Positions 16,346 through 23,488 of a DNA stretch of 64,000 nt are shown in pieces. The DNA is from Paraburkholderia caledonica NBRC 102488 (GTDB lineage: Bacteria; Pseudomonadota; Gammaproteobacteria; Burkholderiales; Burkholderiaceae): the NCBI RefSeq assembly GCF_000685095.1, contig NZ_BAYE01000001.1:496001-560000 (forward strand), written 5' to 3'. The notes below the pieces were generated by a model, which saw nothing but the letters and a program-made list of their open reading frames with translations, had not been told where the DNA came from and did no database searches. The position numbers and the translations under genes were made by a program. How positions within the stretch are numbered: the first letter of the stretch is position 1; each line of letters begins with the position of its first letter.

Positions 16346-17596
16346 ATGAAGACTCGACTCAACTCTTTTGCTCTAGCCGGCGCGTTGCTGGCGAGCGGCA
16401 TGTCGATGCCTGGCCACGCCAGCGCGGGGGTGCGCGTTTGCACTTTTCCAGGCAGCCCTTCGACGGTACTCGACGAGGCCGTCACACGCGAAGCATTTCG
16501 CACCGCGGGCATTGCCCTCACGCTTGCGCCAGGAGGCTTCGCGAGCAACGACGACGACGGCGTCTCGCTCAAGGAACTCGACAAGGCGCTCGCCCGCAAA
16601 TGCGATGTGATCGCCGGCTTCCCGCGCTCGGCGGTCGCCGACGGTTCCAATAGCAAGCTGACTTTCTCGCGGGCTTATCTGCACTCGGGCTATGTGAGCG
16701 TGACGATGCATGAACCCGCGGCGCACACAGGCCAAGCCGAGATCGTTGCGGCCACGTATGCGAGTCCCGCGCAGTTGATCGCCGTGCAGCAACCGAACGT
16801 GAAGCTCGATCTTGAGAACACCGCTGAACTCACCGTCGATGCCGTCGCCAACGGACATGCACATCGTGCGATCGTCTGGTATCCGGCTGTCGTTGCTTAC
16901 ACGAAAACGCATCCCGAGCGGCGCTTTCAGATCGCGCAAGCCGCTTCGGCGTATGCAGACTGGCAACTCGTGTTTGCGTTCGGCAAAAACGGCGCGGCGT
17001 TGCAGCCGCGTATCGACGCCGCGCTGCGCAAGATGGAGTCCGACGGCAGACTCGCCGCGTTGACGCGCGGCTGGACGCTGCCTCGCACAGCACAGGCGAC
17101 CATGCCGGACGCAGCGGTGTTTGCGTATCGCGACGGTCCTCGCCGCGCCGACGTCAAAGGAGCAATCATGCGAGCCGGTGGCCGCCAGAATGGCGAAGGC
17201 CATTTCATCAAGGTCGATGCGACCATGGCCACCGATGCGCCGGCTTTCGACCGCGCCCAGGTCGCGCATGGCAAGACCTTGTACTCGAGCGCATGCGCGA
17301 AGTGCCACGGTCCCGATCTGCAAGGATTGAACGCGCCTGCGTTGCGAGGTCCGTCGTTTGCGCCGACGGCGAATGCGAAGCTGACTATCGGCGGTGTCTA
17401 CGGGTATATGGCGACCAACATGCCCGCGGACCGTCCCGGCAAGATGAAGCCCCAAGACTACGCGGACATCATGGCGTTTCTGCTGTATTCGAACGGCTAC
17501 AGCGCCGGAAAGAGCAAGCTGACGGACGAGAGCGCGAGGGCGTCATCGAAACCGCTGAGCGCCGGCAGCTCGCTCAATGCGGGTACTTCGCCCTAG
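16346..17596 (+). CDS. Fusion of MxaJ/XoxJ-like periplasmic binding domain with cytochrome c
   Basis: 416 residues. A signal peptide (cleavage near GHASA) is followed by an extracellular solute-binding domain (about 30-245; VRVCTFPGSPSTVLDEAVTR, KCDVIAGFPRSAVADG) of the kind seen in MxaJ/XoxJ accessory proteins. A linker then leads to a cytochrome c domain (about 300-385) with the haem motif CAKCH at 317-321, HGPDLQGLNAPALRG, and a likely axial Met at 359 in ATNMPADRPG. The start is supported by GGAAG seven bases upstream. It begins 88 bases after the dehydrogenase stop, so it should be cotranscribed and accept its electrons. XoxJ and the cytochrome XoxG are normally separate proteins. Confidence 0.88.
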   Translation: MKTRLNSFALAGALLASGMSMPGHASAGVRVCTFPGSPSTVLDEAVTREAFRTAGIALTLAPGGFASNDDDGVSLKELDKALARKCDVIAGFPRSAVADGSNSKLTFSRAYLHSGYVSVTMHEPAAHTGQAEIVAATYASPAQLIAVQQPNVKLDLENTAELTVDAVANGHAHRAIVWYPAVVAYTKTHPERRFQIAQAASAYADWQLVFAFGKNGAALQPRIDAALRKMESDGRLAALTRGWTLPRTAQATMPDAAVFAYRDGPRRADVKGAIMRAGGRQNGEGHFIKVDATMATDAPAFDRAQVAHGKTLYSSACAKCHGPDLQGLNAPALRGPSFAPTANAKLTIGGVYGYMATNMPADRPGKMKPQDYADIMAFLLYSNGYSAGKSKLTDESARASSKPLSAGSSLNAGTSP

Positions 17597-17737
17597 CGGC
17601 AAGCGCTGAAAGAATGCAATGCGCGCCGTGCGGCGCGAGTGAAAGCGCGCTGCGATTCCCTGTCGTTCAGGAGAATCGCTGGGCGCTTTTAACGTGTGTG
17701 ATAAGTACGGTGCGCTGCCCGAACACTCAAAGTGTGA

Positions 17738-18019
17738 TCACTCCACCCAGCCGCGTTGCCGCGCATGCTCGATGAAACGATAGACGTCCGTGGCGAGATC
17801 CGACGCGTTGAACATGTGCTCGAGCTCGCCGATGATCTCGTCGAGTTCGCGCGTGCCGTCACAGCGGCTCAGTATTTCGCCTGCTGTCGGATTCAACTTG
17901 ACGACACCTGCCGCAGACACCAGCACATAGCCGCCTTGCGATACTTCTCGCTGCAAGCGAAAGCGCGGGTGCAAATTCGGGCGCGGACCGATGAAGTCTT
18001 CAGTATCCGGAGCATTCAT
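17738..18019 (-). CDS. pqqD: PqqD, PqqA chaperone for PQQ biosynthesis
   Basis: 93 residues from MNAPDTEDFIGPRPNLHPRF. The typical PqqD sequence follows: FRLQREVSQGGYVLVSAAG, VVKLNPTAGEILSRCDGTRE and a final helix DVYRFIEHARQRGWVE. PqqD binds the precursor peptide PqqA and presents it to the radical-SAM enzyme PqqE, which joins Glu and Tyr. Longer in-frame starts exist up to 18256 but run through the pqqA region in the wrong frame. No good ribosome-binding site precedes the chosen start. pqqB, pqqC and pqqE are not next to it and are presumably elsewhere in the genome. Confidence 0.92.
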   Translation of the reverse strand: MNAPDTEDFIGPRPNLHPRFRLQREVSQGGYVLVSAAGVVKLNPTAGEILSRCDGTRELDEIIGELEHMFNASDLATDVYRFIEHARQRGWVE

Positions 18020-18103
18020 GGCAGTCGCGCGTTTCTGATTCGTTGTGGCAGGGCGCTGCCTGCATCCAACCCCGGAATCCGTGCATGCGCAGGCGATGCT
18101 TTG

Positions 18104-18148
18104 AACGCCGCCGCGCGCGTCGCGCAACATGACGCGCGCGGCGGCGTT
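18104..18148 (-). terminator. Strong 18-bp hairpin between pqqA and pqqD
   Basis: A perfect 18-bp inverted repeat (arms 18104-18121 and 18131-18148, loop of 9 bases) lies 10 bases after the pqqA stop. No long U-tract follows it, so it may be an attenuator or an mRNA-stabilising structure rather than a full terminator. Either would give much more pqqA than pqqD transcript, as reported for other pqq operons. Confidence 0.7.
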
Positions 18149-18158
18149 TGAACATGGC

Positions 18159-18233
18159 TTAGCGAGTGGCGATATACATCGTGATTTCAAAACCAAAGCG
18201 CAAGTCGGTGTAGGCGGGGGTTGTCCACTGCAT
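18159..18233 (-). CDS. pqqA: PqqA, precursor peptide of pyrroloquinoline quinone
   Basis: A 24-codon gene that begins [20 protein letters not shown] and ends IATR before TAA. AAGGAG lies six bases before the ATG. Glu16 and Tyr20 in the FEITMY motif are the two residues that PqqE cross-links and that become the PQQ skeleton. Length and sequence match PqqA of Klebsiella and Methylobacterium closely. It lies between the sigma-54 activator gene and pqqD on the same strand, with a -24/-12 promoter about 65 bases upstream. It is too short to be found by ordinary ORF cut-offs. Confidence 0.95.
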   Translation of the reverse strand: MQWTTPAYTDLRFGFEITMYIATR

Positions 18234-18297
18234 GGCTGTCTCCTTGAATAGGACATTCGATAAAAAACCGCGTCGTCGAAGCGGTTCTCTCGTCAAC

Positions 18298-18312
18298 GCA
18301 AGGTCCATGCCG
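18298..18312 (-). promoter_or_regulatory. Sigma-54 (-24/-12) promoter for pqqA-pqqD
   Basis: On the minus strand the sequence reads CGGCATGGACCTTGC, with the required GG-N10-GC spacing and the same GGCATG and CTTGC words as the promoter at 14320. Transcription would start near 18286, about 53 bases before the pqqA ATG. Confidence 0.6.
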
Positions 18313-18479
18313 AACGTATCGACCTGCGCGTTCATTTCGCCTGAAGTGCAGGCAGAGCGTTGCGTCCGGATCGACGGCTTGTTTGCGGGTCAACGCCTGC
18401 CGCGCGTGGCAAGCACGCCGCGCTGCACGCGGGGCCGAAATTCGGACCCGTTCAATTCCGGAACAGTGCTGTTGCACAA

Positions 18480-18504
18480 CGGAGCATTGCAGCGCATTGC
18501 TCCG
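18480..18504. promoter_or_regulatory. Inverted repeat upstream of pqqA, candidate enhancer or terminator
   Basis: CGGAGCATTGC-AGC-GCATTGCTCCG is an 11-bp inverted repeat with one mismatch, about 170-200 bases upstream of the pqqA -24/-12 element, a typical distance for a sigma-54 enhancer. Because it also lies just past the stop of the activator gene, it could instead end that transcript. A neighbouring CTGTTGCAC (18469-18477) recurs inverted at 14224. Confidence 0.4.
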
Positions 18505-18512
18505 CACGCGAA

Positions 18513-20486
18513 TCACGCTGCGTCTTCGCTGTTGTTCGCGCCGTGCGCCGGCAGCTTCCGATAGATGGTATTGCGAGAGATGCCGAGCGTGCGAGCCGCG
18601 GCCGACACGTTGCCGCCATGCTGCGCGACCGCGTTGGCGATCACGCTCGCGGCAACGTCGTGAAGCCGTCCGCTCGGGAGCGACAACACATCCACTCCGT
18701 GCGGGGACGATGGGCCGACGACACGCAGGTCGTCGAAGAAATCGTCAGGAAGATGCTCGCGGCGAATTTCTCCGTCTGCATCCACCATCACCGCCGCCGT
18801 GCGCAGCAGATTGCCGAGCTGGCGGAAGTTGCCGGGCCATGCGCATTGCCCGAAGAGGGTCATGACGTCGTCTGCGATGCTCAGTGCCTGGCCCCCGCCG
18901 TTCTCGGCCGCTGCGCAATCCAGCATTTTTTTGATCACCGCTGACAAATCGGTGCGTTCGCGCAGCGGCGGCAATTTGACGACCAGGCCGTTGAGACGGT
19001 AGTACAAATCCTCGCGAAAGCGGCTCTGCGCGATCATTTCACGCAAATCGCGATGGGTCGCGCAAATGATCGCGACATCGACGGGAATGGACTTTGTCGA
19101 GCCGAGCGGGTTCACGAGACGCTCCTGCAGCACCCGCAACAAACGCACTTGCAACGGGTACGGCATGTCGCCGATTTCATCGAGAAAAAGTGTGCCGCCG
19201 TTGGCCTGCAACAGTTTGCCGACGGCGCCTTTGCGCCGCGCGCCGGTGAATGCGCCCTCCTCGTAGCCAAACAATTCCGATTCGATCAACGTTTCCGGTA
19301 TCGACGCGCAGTTCACCGCGACGAAAGGGCCGGCGCGGCGAGGCGAATCGTTGTGGATCGCCTGCGCGAGCAGTTCCTTGCCGGTGCCGGTCTCGCCGGT
19401 GATCAGAATCGGGATGTTCTTGCCGATGACCTTGCGCACCTTGGCGATGACCGCCGCGATCTGCGGGTCGCCGGTGTCGAGATAACCGAGCTTCGACAGC
19501 GGATGCGTGGGCGTCGCAAACGGTTCGCTGCGCGGCGCTGCTGCCGCTTCCGTCGGCGTGCGGGAACGGGCGGGCTCTTCGGCGACTGTGGCGCGGCGAA
19601 ACCGGACATTCGCGCACACCACGGCGCCGTTGCTCAGGTTCAGCGACAGATGACGATCGCGGTGCGTGCGCAGACGGTCGATCAACTGGGCGCTGGTAAG
19701 CCCGAACAGCGACGACAGCGTATGCGCGCGTAACCCCGCAAGCGGCAAGCCGAGCTGGAACTGCGCGCTGCGATTCGCGGACAGAAAGCGGCCGTCGCAC
19801 GTGAAGGCAGCAATGCCTTCCATCAAGGTACCGAGAAATTCCGGACGGCCATGAAATGCGATCTGCAAGGTTTCGCGGAACGTGTTGGCAAACAGATGAT
19901 TTTCGATCATCTGCACGGACATTTTTGCGAGCGCCATGGTGTGCTGGTGATAGCTGCGATGGTCGCCCGTGACGTCGAGCACGCCGATGAGATCGCCGTA
20001 CGGATCGAGAATCGGCACGCTGGAGCAGGTCAGGAAGCGGTTGGCGGCGAGATAGTGCTGCTCGCCGTGCACGACGGTTGCGCTGCGCTCCGCGAGCGCT
20101 GTGCCGATTGCATTGGTGCCTTGCCGGTTTTCCGCCCAGTTCGCGCCGGGCCGCAGCGCGACTTTTTCGGCGCGCCGCAGGAAGTCGTCGTCGCCGATCG
20201 AATGAAGGATCAGACCTTCGGCGTCCGTCAGCACGATCATGCTCTGAGTGTTCACAATCTGCTCATGGAGGGTTTCCATGACCGGCGTGGCGTGCGCGCA
20301 AAGAATGCGGTTCTGCTCGAGCTTTAGCGCGAGTTCACCGGCCGGCAGCACATCGTAATCGGGACGCATGGACTCGCTGAGACCGAAAACTTCCGAGCGT
20401 TCATGGGACTTCTGAATCGACGGAGTGAGCCAGCAAGTCTCGTTGGGGGCGAATGGGGTTACGGCGTGATACGTGTTGTCGCGCAT
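18513..20486 (-). CDS. Sigma-54-dependent transcriptional activator, AcoR type
   Basis: 657 residues from MRDNTYHAVTPFAPNETCWL; the start is set by AGGAGG-like AGGAGGAGACA just upstream. The order is an N-terminal GAF sensor domain (about 70-200; NRQGTNAIGTALAER, LTCSSVPILDPYGDLIGVLD), a PAS-like segment (215-300), an AAA+ domain with Walker A GETGTGKE, the sigma-54 contact loop EEGAFTGA intact, Walker B TLFLDEIGD, and a C-terminal Fis-type helix-turn-helix (NVSAAARTLGISRNTIYRKL). AcoR-like regulators control acetoin and alcohol/PQQ genes. The two -24/-12 promoters nearby, for the dehydrogenase operon and for pqqAD, are the obvious targets. The effector is unknown. Confidence 0.95.
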   Translation of the reverse strand: MRDNTYHAVTPFAPNETCWLTPSIQKSHERSEVFGLSESMRPDYDVLPAGELALKLEQNRILCAHATPVMETLHEQIVNTQSMIVLTDAEGLILHSIGDDDFLRRAEKVALRPGANWAENRQGTNAIGTALAERSATVVHGEQHYLAANRFLTCSSVPILDPYGDLIGVLDVTGDHRSYHQHTMALAKMSVQMIENHLFANTFRETLQIAFHGRPEFLGTLMEGIAAFTCDGRFLSANRSAQFQLGLPLAGLRAHTLSSLFGLTSAQLIDRLRTHRDRHLSLNLSNGAVVCANVRFRRATVAEEPARSRTPTEAAAAPRSEPFATPTHPLSKLGYLDTGDPQIAAVIAKVRKVIGKNIPILITGETGTGKELLAQAIHNDSPRRAGPFVAVNCASIPETLIESELFGYEEGAFTGARRKGAVGKLLQANGGTLFLDEIGDMPYPLQVRLLRVLQERLVNPLGSTKSIPVDVAIICATHRDLREMIAQSRFREDLYYRLNGLVVKLPPLRERTDLSAVIKKMLDCAAAENGGGQALSIADDVMTLFGQCAWPGNFRQLGNLLRTAAVMVDADGEIRREHLPDDFFDDLRVVGPSSPHGVDVLSLPSGRLHDVAASVIANAVAQHGGNVSAAARTLGISRNTIYRKLPAHGANNSEDAA

Positions 20487-20612
20487 TGTCTCCTCCTGGT
20501 CAGGCCCGGGTCGTTTTGCCCGGGCCGTGATGGGCGACACAATGCAAATATTGCGCCAACTCGTCAGACACGGCTGCCGACCTGATCGTGAACGGCACGC
20601 ATGCCACCGACA

Positions 20613-22307
20613 TCACGCGCCCGGCGGACTCAGCAGATTCGCCAACGCCGACGCCGTCACCGGCCGCGAAAACCAGAAGCCTTGCGCCTCGTCACAGCCG
20701 AGCGCCTCTAGCTGCGCCGCCTGCTCAGGTGTTTCGACGCCCTCCGCCGTGACGCGCAGCCCGAGCGCGTGCGCCATTGCGACAATCGCGCCGACGAGCG
20801 CGTGACATTGCGGATCGCCGGCCATTCTCGTCACGAACGACCGGTCGATCTTCAGGCGATTGAGCGGAAACCGCGTCAAATACGCGAGACTCGAATAGCC
20901 TGTGCCGAAGTCGTCGACGGCAATCTCCACGCCGAGCCCGCGCAGCGCGTGGAGCGTTTCTAGCGTCTGCTCGGTGTCGTCCAGCAACACACCTTCGGTG
21001 ATTTCCACTTCCAGATAGGACGGAGCGAGCGCGGCGCTGTCGAGCGCGCCGCGAATCGTCTGGAAGAGGTCGTGCCGCTGGAACTGCTGCGGCGACACAT
21101 TGACCGCGACGCGCGGCAGGTTGCCGGTGACGCGAAGCAGTTTGCCCGCGTCGCGACACGCGGTGCGGATCACCCATTCGCCGATCTGCTCGATGAGCCC
21201 GGACTCTTCGGCAACCGGCACGAATTCGGCCGGACTGATCATGCCGCGCTCCGGATGATTCCAGCGCAGCAGCGCTTCGACTTGCGCGATGCGGCCAGTG
21301 GCGAGCGTCACCTGCGGCTGGTAGACAAGATGCAGCTGCTGGCGCTCCAACGCTTCACGCAACATGGTCTCGATCTGGAAGCGGCGCGCGGCCTGCCCTT
21401 CGAGCGCGGTCGAAAAGCGCCGGACCGCGTTGCCGCTGACCGCCGCTGCCGCCGAGAGCGCGACGCCCGCGCGGCGCATCAGCGTCGGCGCATCGCCGCC
21501 GTCGTCCGGATAAGCGGCGATGCCGATGCTCGCCGCGATGTTCAGCGCCGTACCGCCGTAGTCGATCGGTTCGGCAATGCGGCTGAGCGCCTCGGCGGCG
21601 AACGCATCGGCGGCTGAGCCGGTCTCGTTGATCAGCAATGCGAACTGCGTGCCGCCGATCGAGGCGATCGTGCCGTCGTTCGGAAAGAGGCCGCGCAACC
21701 GCTCGCCGACGATCTGCAACACAAGTTCGGCCGCGTGCAAACCGAGTGCGTCGCGGAGTTTGCGCAAATGATCGAGCTCGGCGATCAGCACGGTAAAGCC
21801 GCTCGCATGGCGTTCGCAGCGTACGATCGTCAACTGGAGGCGCTCGGTGAAAAGCGTCTCATTGGGCAGGCGCGTCACGCCGTCGTGATGCGAGACATAC
21901 CAGAGGCGCGCGTCCGATTGCGCATAGCGCGTCATGTCGACGACAACGCCGACGTAACGCGCCTCGCTGGCATGACACCCCGCTTCACCGGAGAGCGGAG
22001 ACAGCGCGAGCACCACGCGTACCGGCGTGCCGCTGCGTCGCAGATAAGTCCACTCACTCTCGTAGCGGGCGCCTATCGCGGCCAATATCGGCAATTCACC
22101 GCGGCGTCTCGCAAGCTCTGCCGGATCGTGCAGCGATTCGAAGCTGCGCCGGCCGACCAGTTCATTGGCGGTCATTCCCGTCAGTTTTTCGAATGCCGCG
22201 TTGACGTGCTCGAACGTGCCGCGCGCATTGCAAATGAACATGCCGAACGGCGCCGCTGCGAGAGCGGCGTCGCGTGCATGCACTGTGGGATGAGACGGGT
22301 CTTGCAT
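20613..22307 (-). CDS. PAS-GGDEF(degenerate)-EAL cyclic-di-GMP phosphodiesterase
   Basis: 564 residues from MQDPSHPTVHARDAALAAAP. A PAS domain (about 15-125; APFGMFICNARGTFEHVNAA) is followed by a GGDEF-type domain in which the active-site motif reads GGTQF, so cyclase activity is unlikely. The EAL domain (about 310-555) keeps the catalytic set: EALLRWNHP, AVNVSPQQF, EITEGVLL, DDFGTGYSSL, LKIDRSFV and the loop-6-like AEGVET. It should therefore hydrolyse cyclic-di-GMP, with the PAS and degenerate GGDEF as sensory parts. No membrane segment is seen. An in-frame ATG at 22397 would overlap the next gene and lacks likeness. Confidence 0.92.
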   Translation of the reverse strand: MQDPSHPTVHARDAALAAAPFGMFICNARGTFEHVNAAFEKLTGMTANELVGRRSFESLHDPAELARRRGELPILAAIGARYESEWTYLRRSGTPVRVVLALSPLSGEAGCHASEARYVGVVVDMTRYAQSDARLWYVSHHDGVTRLPNETLFTERLQLTIVRCERHASGFTVLIAELDHLRKLRDALGLHAAELVLQIVGERLRGLFPNDGTIASIGGTQFALLINETGSAADAFAAEALSRIAEPIDYGGTALNIAASIGIAAYPDDGGDAPTLMRRAGVALSAAAAVSGNAVRRFSTALEGQAARRFQIETMLREALERQQLHLVYQPQVTLATGRIAQVEALLRWNHPERGMISPAEFVPVAEESGLIEQIGEWVIRTACRDAGKLLRVTGNLPRVAVNVSPQQFQRHDLFQTIRGALDSAALAPSYLEVEITEGVLLDDTEQTLETLHALRGLGVEIAVDDFGTGYSSLAYLTRFPLNRLKIDRSFVTRMAGDPQCHALVGAIVAMAHALGLRVTAEGVETPEQAAQLEALGCDEAQGFWFSRPVTASALANLLSPPGA

Positions 22308-22356
22308 CGCGCGAGCCTTGTATTTTTCTGACGATGGCTGAGACCGCGTGCGGCGA

Positions 22357-22857
22357 CTACGGCGCGCGCGGCAGCGCTGATTCGATAAACACCGCACAGA
22401 GCGCTTGCATGCCCTTTGCGTCGTCTTGGTCGAAGCGCGCGACGAGCGGGCTATCTACGTCCCATACGCCGATCAGTGTGCCGTCCGGTGCGACGAGCGG
22501 CACGACGATTTCCGATTGCGACGCGGAATCGCAGGCGATATGGCCGGGGAATTCGTGGACGTCGCGCACAACCTGCGTCTCACGCGTTTGCGCAGCCGTG
22601 CCGCAGACGCCTTTGCCGAGCGCAATGCGCACGCACGCCGGCTTGCCCTGGAATGGGCCGACCACGAGTTCGCGGCCGTCGAAAAAGTAGAATCCGGCCC
22701 AGTTCAGACCGCTCAGCGAATGAAATACGAACGACGAGAAATTCGCGGCGTTGGCGATCCAGTCGGTTTCGTCGGCGAGGAGCGCGCGCGCCTGCGCGAC
22801 GAGTTCTTCATAATGCGCGGCCTTGGGCAATTGCGAGGCGGAGGAAACTTCGAACAT
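22357..22857 (-). CDS. Free methionine-(R)-sulfoxide reductase, GAF family
   Basis: 166 residues from MFEVSSASQLPKAAHYEELV. It is a single GAF domain with Cys75, Cys85 and Cys109, at exactly the spacings of E. coli YebR/fRMsr (Cys84, Cys94, Cys118), within GKPACVRIALGKGVCGTAA and HIACDSASQSEIVVPL. The enzyme reduces free methionine-R-sulfoxide in the cytoplasm through a Cys relay and thioredoxin. It lies 49 bases upstream of the EAL gene on the same strand, so the two may share a transcript. Confidence 0.92.
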   Translation of the reverse strand: MFEVSSASQLPKAAHYEELVAQARALLADETDWIANAANFSSFVFHSLSGLNWAGFYFFDGRELVVGPFQGKPACVRIALGKGVCGTAAQTRETQVVRDVHEFPGHIACDSASQSEIVVPLVAPDGTLIGVWDVDSPLVARFDQDDAKGMQALCAVFIESALPRAP

Positions 22858-22944
22858 GACGGGTCCGTGATGAAAGCGGAAAATGAGGAAACCAGTCGGC
22901 CCAGTGTAAAGCAAGCGGCTTCCTGGTTCACTGGAGTGCGGCCA

Positions 22945-23370
22945 CTACGACTGCACGCCGATGATCACGCTCGATGCCTTGAAGATCGCCGTTGCCGCAT
23001 TGCCTGCCGCGAGGCCCAGGCGCTCGGCACTTTCGTTGGTCACGACCGCAGCGATCTGCGCGCCGCCCGCGCCAATGATCACTTCCGAATTGACCGCGCC
23101 CTTCGTTACTGCCGTCACGGTACCCGCGATGCAGTTGCGCGCCGACACCTGATTCTTCGCTACGTCGACCATCACGATAATCGAAGACGCCTTCACCAGC
23201 GCGAAGGCTTTCTTGCCTGCGGCGAGACCAAGCGAAGTTGCACTGCCGTGTGTAATGATCGCGACGATTTCCAGTCCGTCCGCGGTGCGCAGCGTGACTT
23301 CGTCGTTGACGGCGCCGTGCGTGACTTTCGTGACTTCGCCGGCAAACTGATTGCGTGCGCTCGTTTGCAT
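22945..23370 (-). CDS. Tandem Mop (TOBE) domain molybdate-binding protein
   Basis: 141 residues from MQTSARNQFAGEVTKVTHGA, AGGAG six bases upstream. It consists of two Mop domains in tandem (about 5-68 and 75-139), each with the pattern ARNxxxGxVTxVTxGAVNxEV and ending in KASSVII. This is the di-molbindin architecture; such proteins bind molybdate or tungstate in the cytoplasm for storage or homeostasis. No molybdate transporter or cofactor gene is adjacent. Confidence 0.93.
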   Translation of the reverse strand: MQTSARNQFAGEVTKVTHGAVNDEVTLRTADGLEIVAIITHGSATSLGLAAGKKAFALVKASSIIVMVDVAKNQVSARNCIAGTVTAVTKGAVNSEVIIGAGGAQIAAVVTNESAERLGLAAGNAATAIFKASSVIIGVQS

Positions 23371-23488
23371 ATCTTGCTCCTGTGGTTCAACGCACGAGGC
23401 GTTGAATGCGTTCGTTTGCGAATCGATCAAGTGTAATGGAACGCACGACACCGTATCATCGTGCCCTTGGACTTACTTCGCCGAACTC

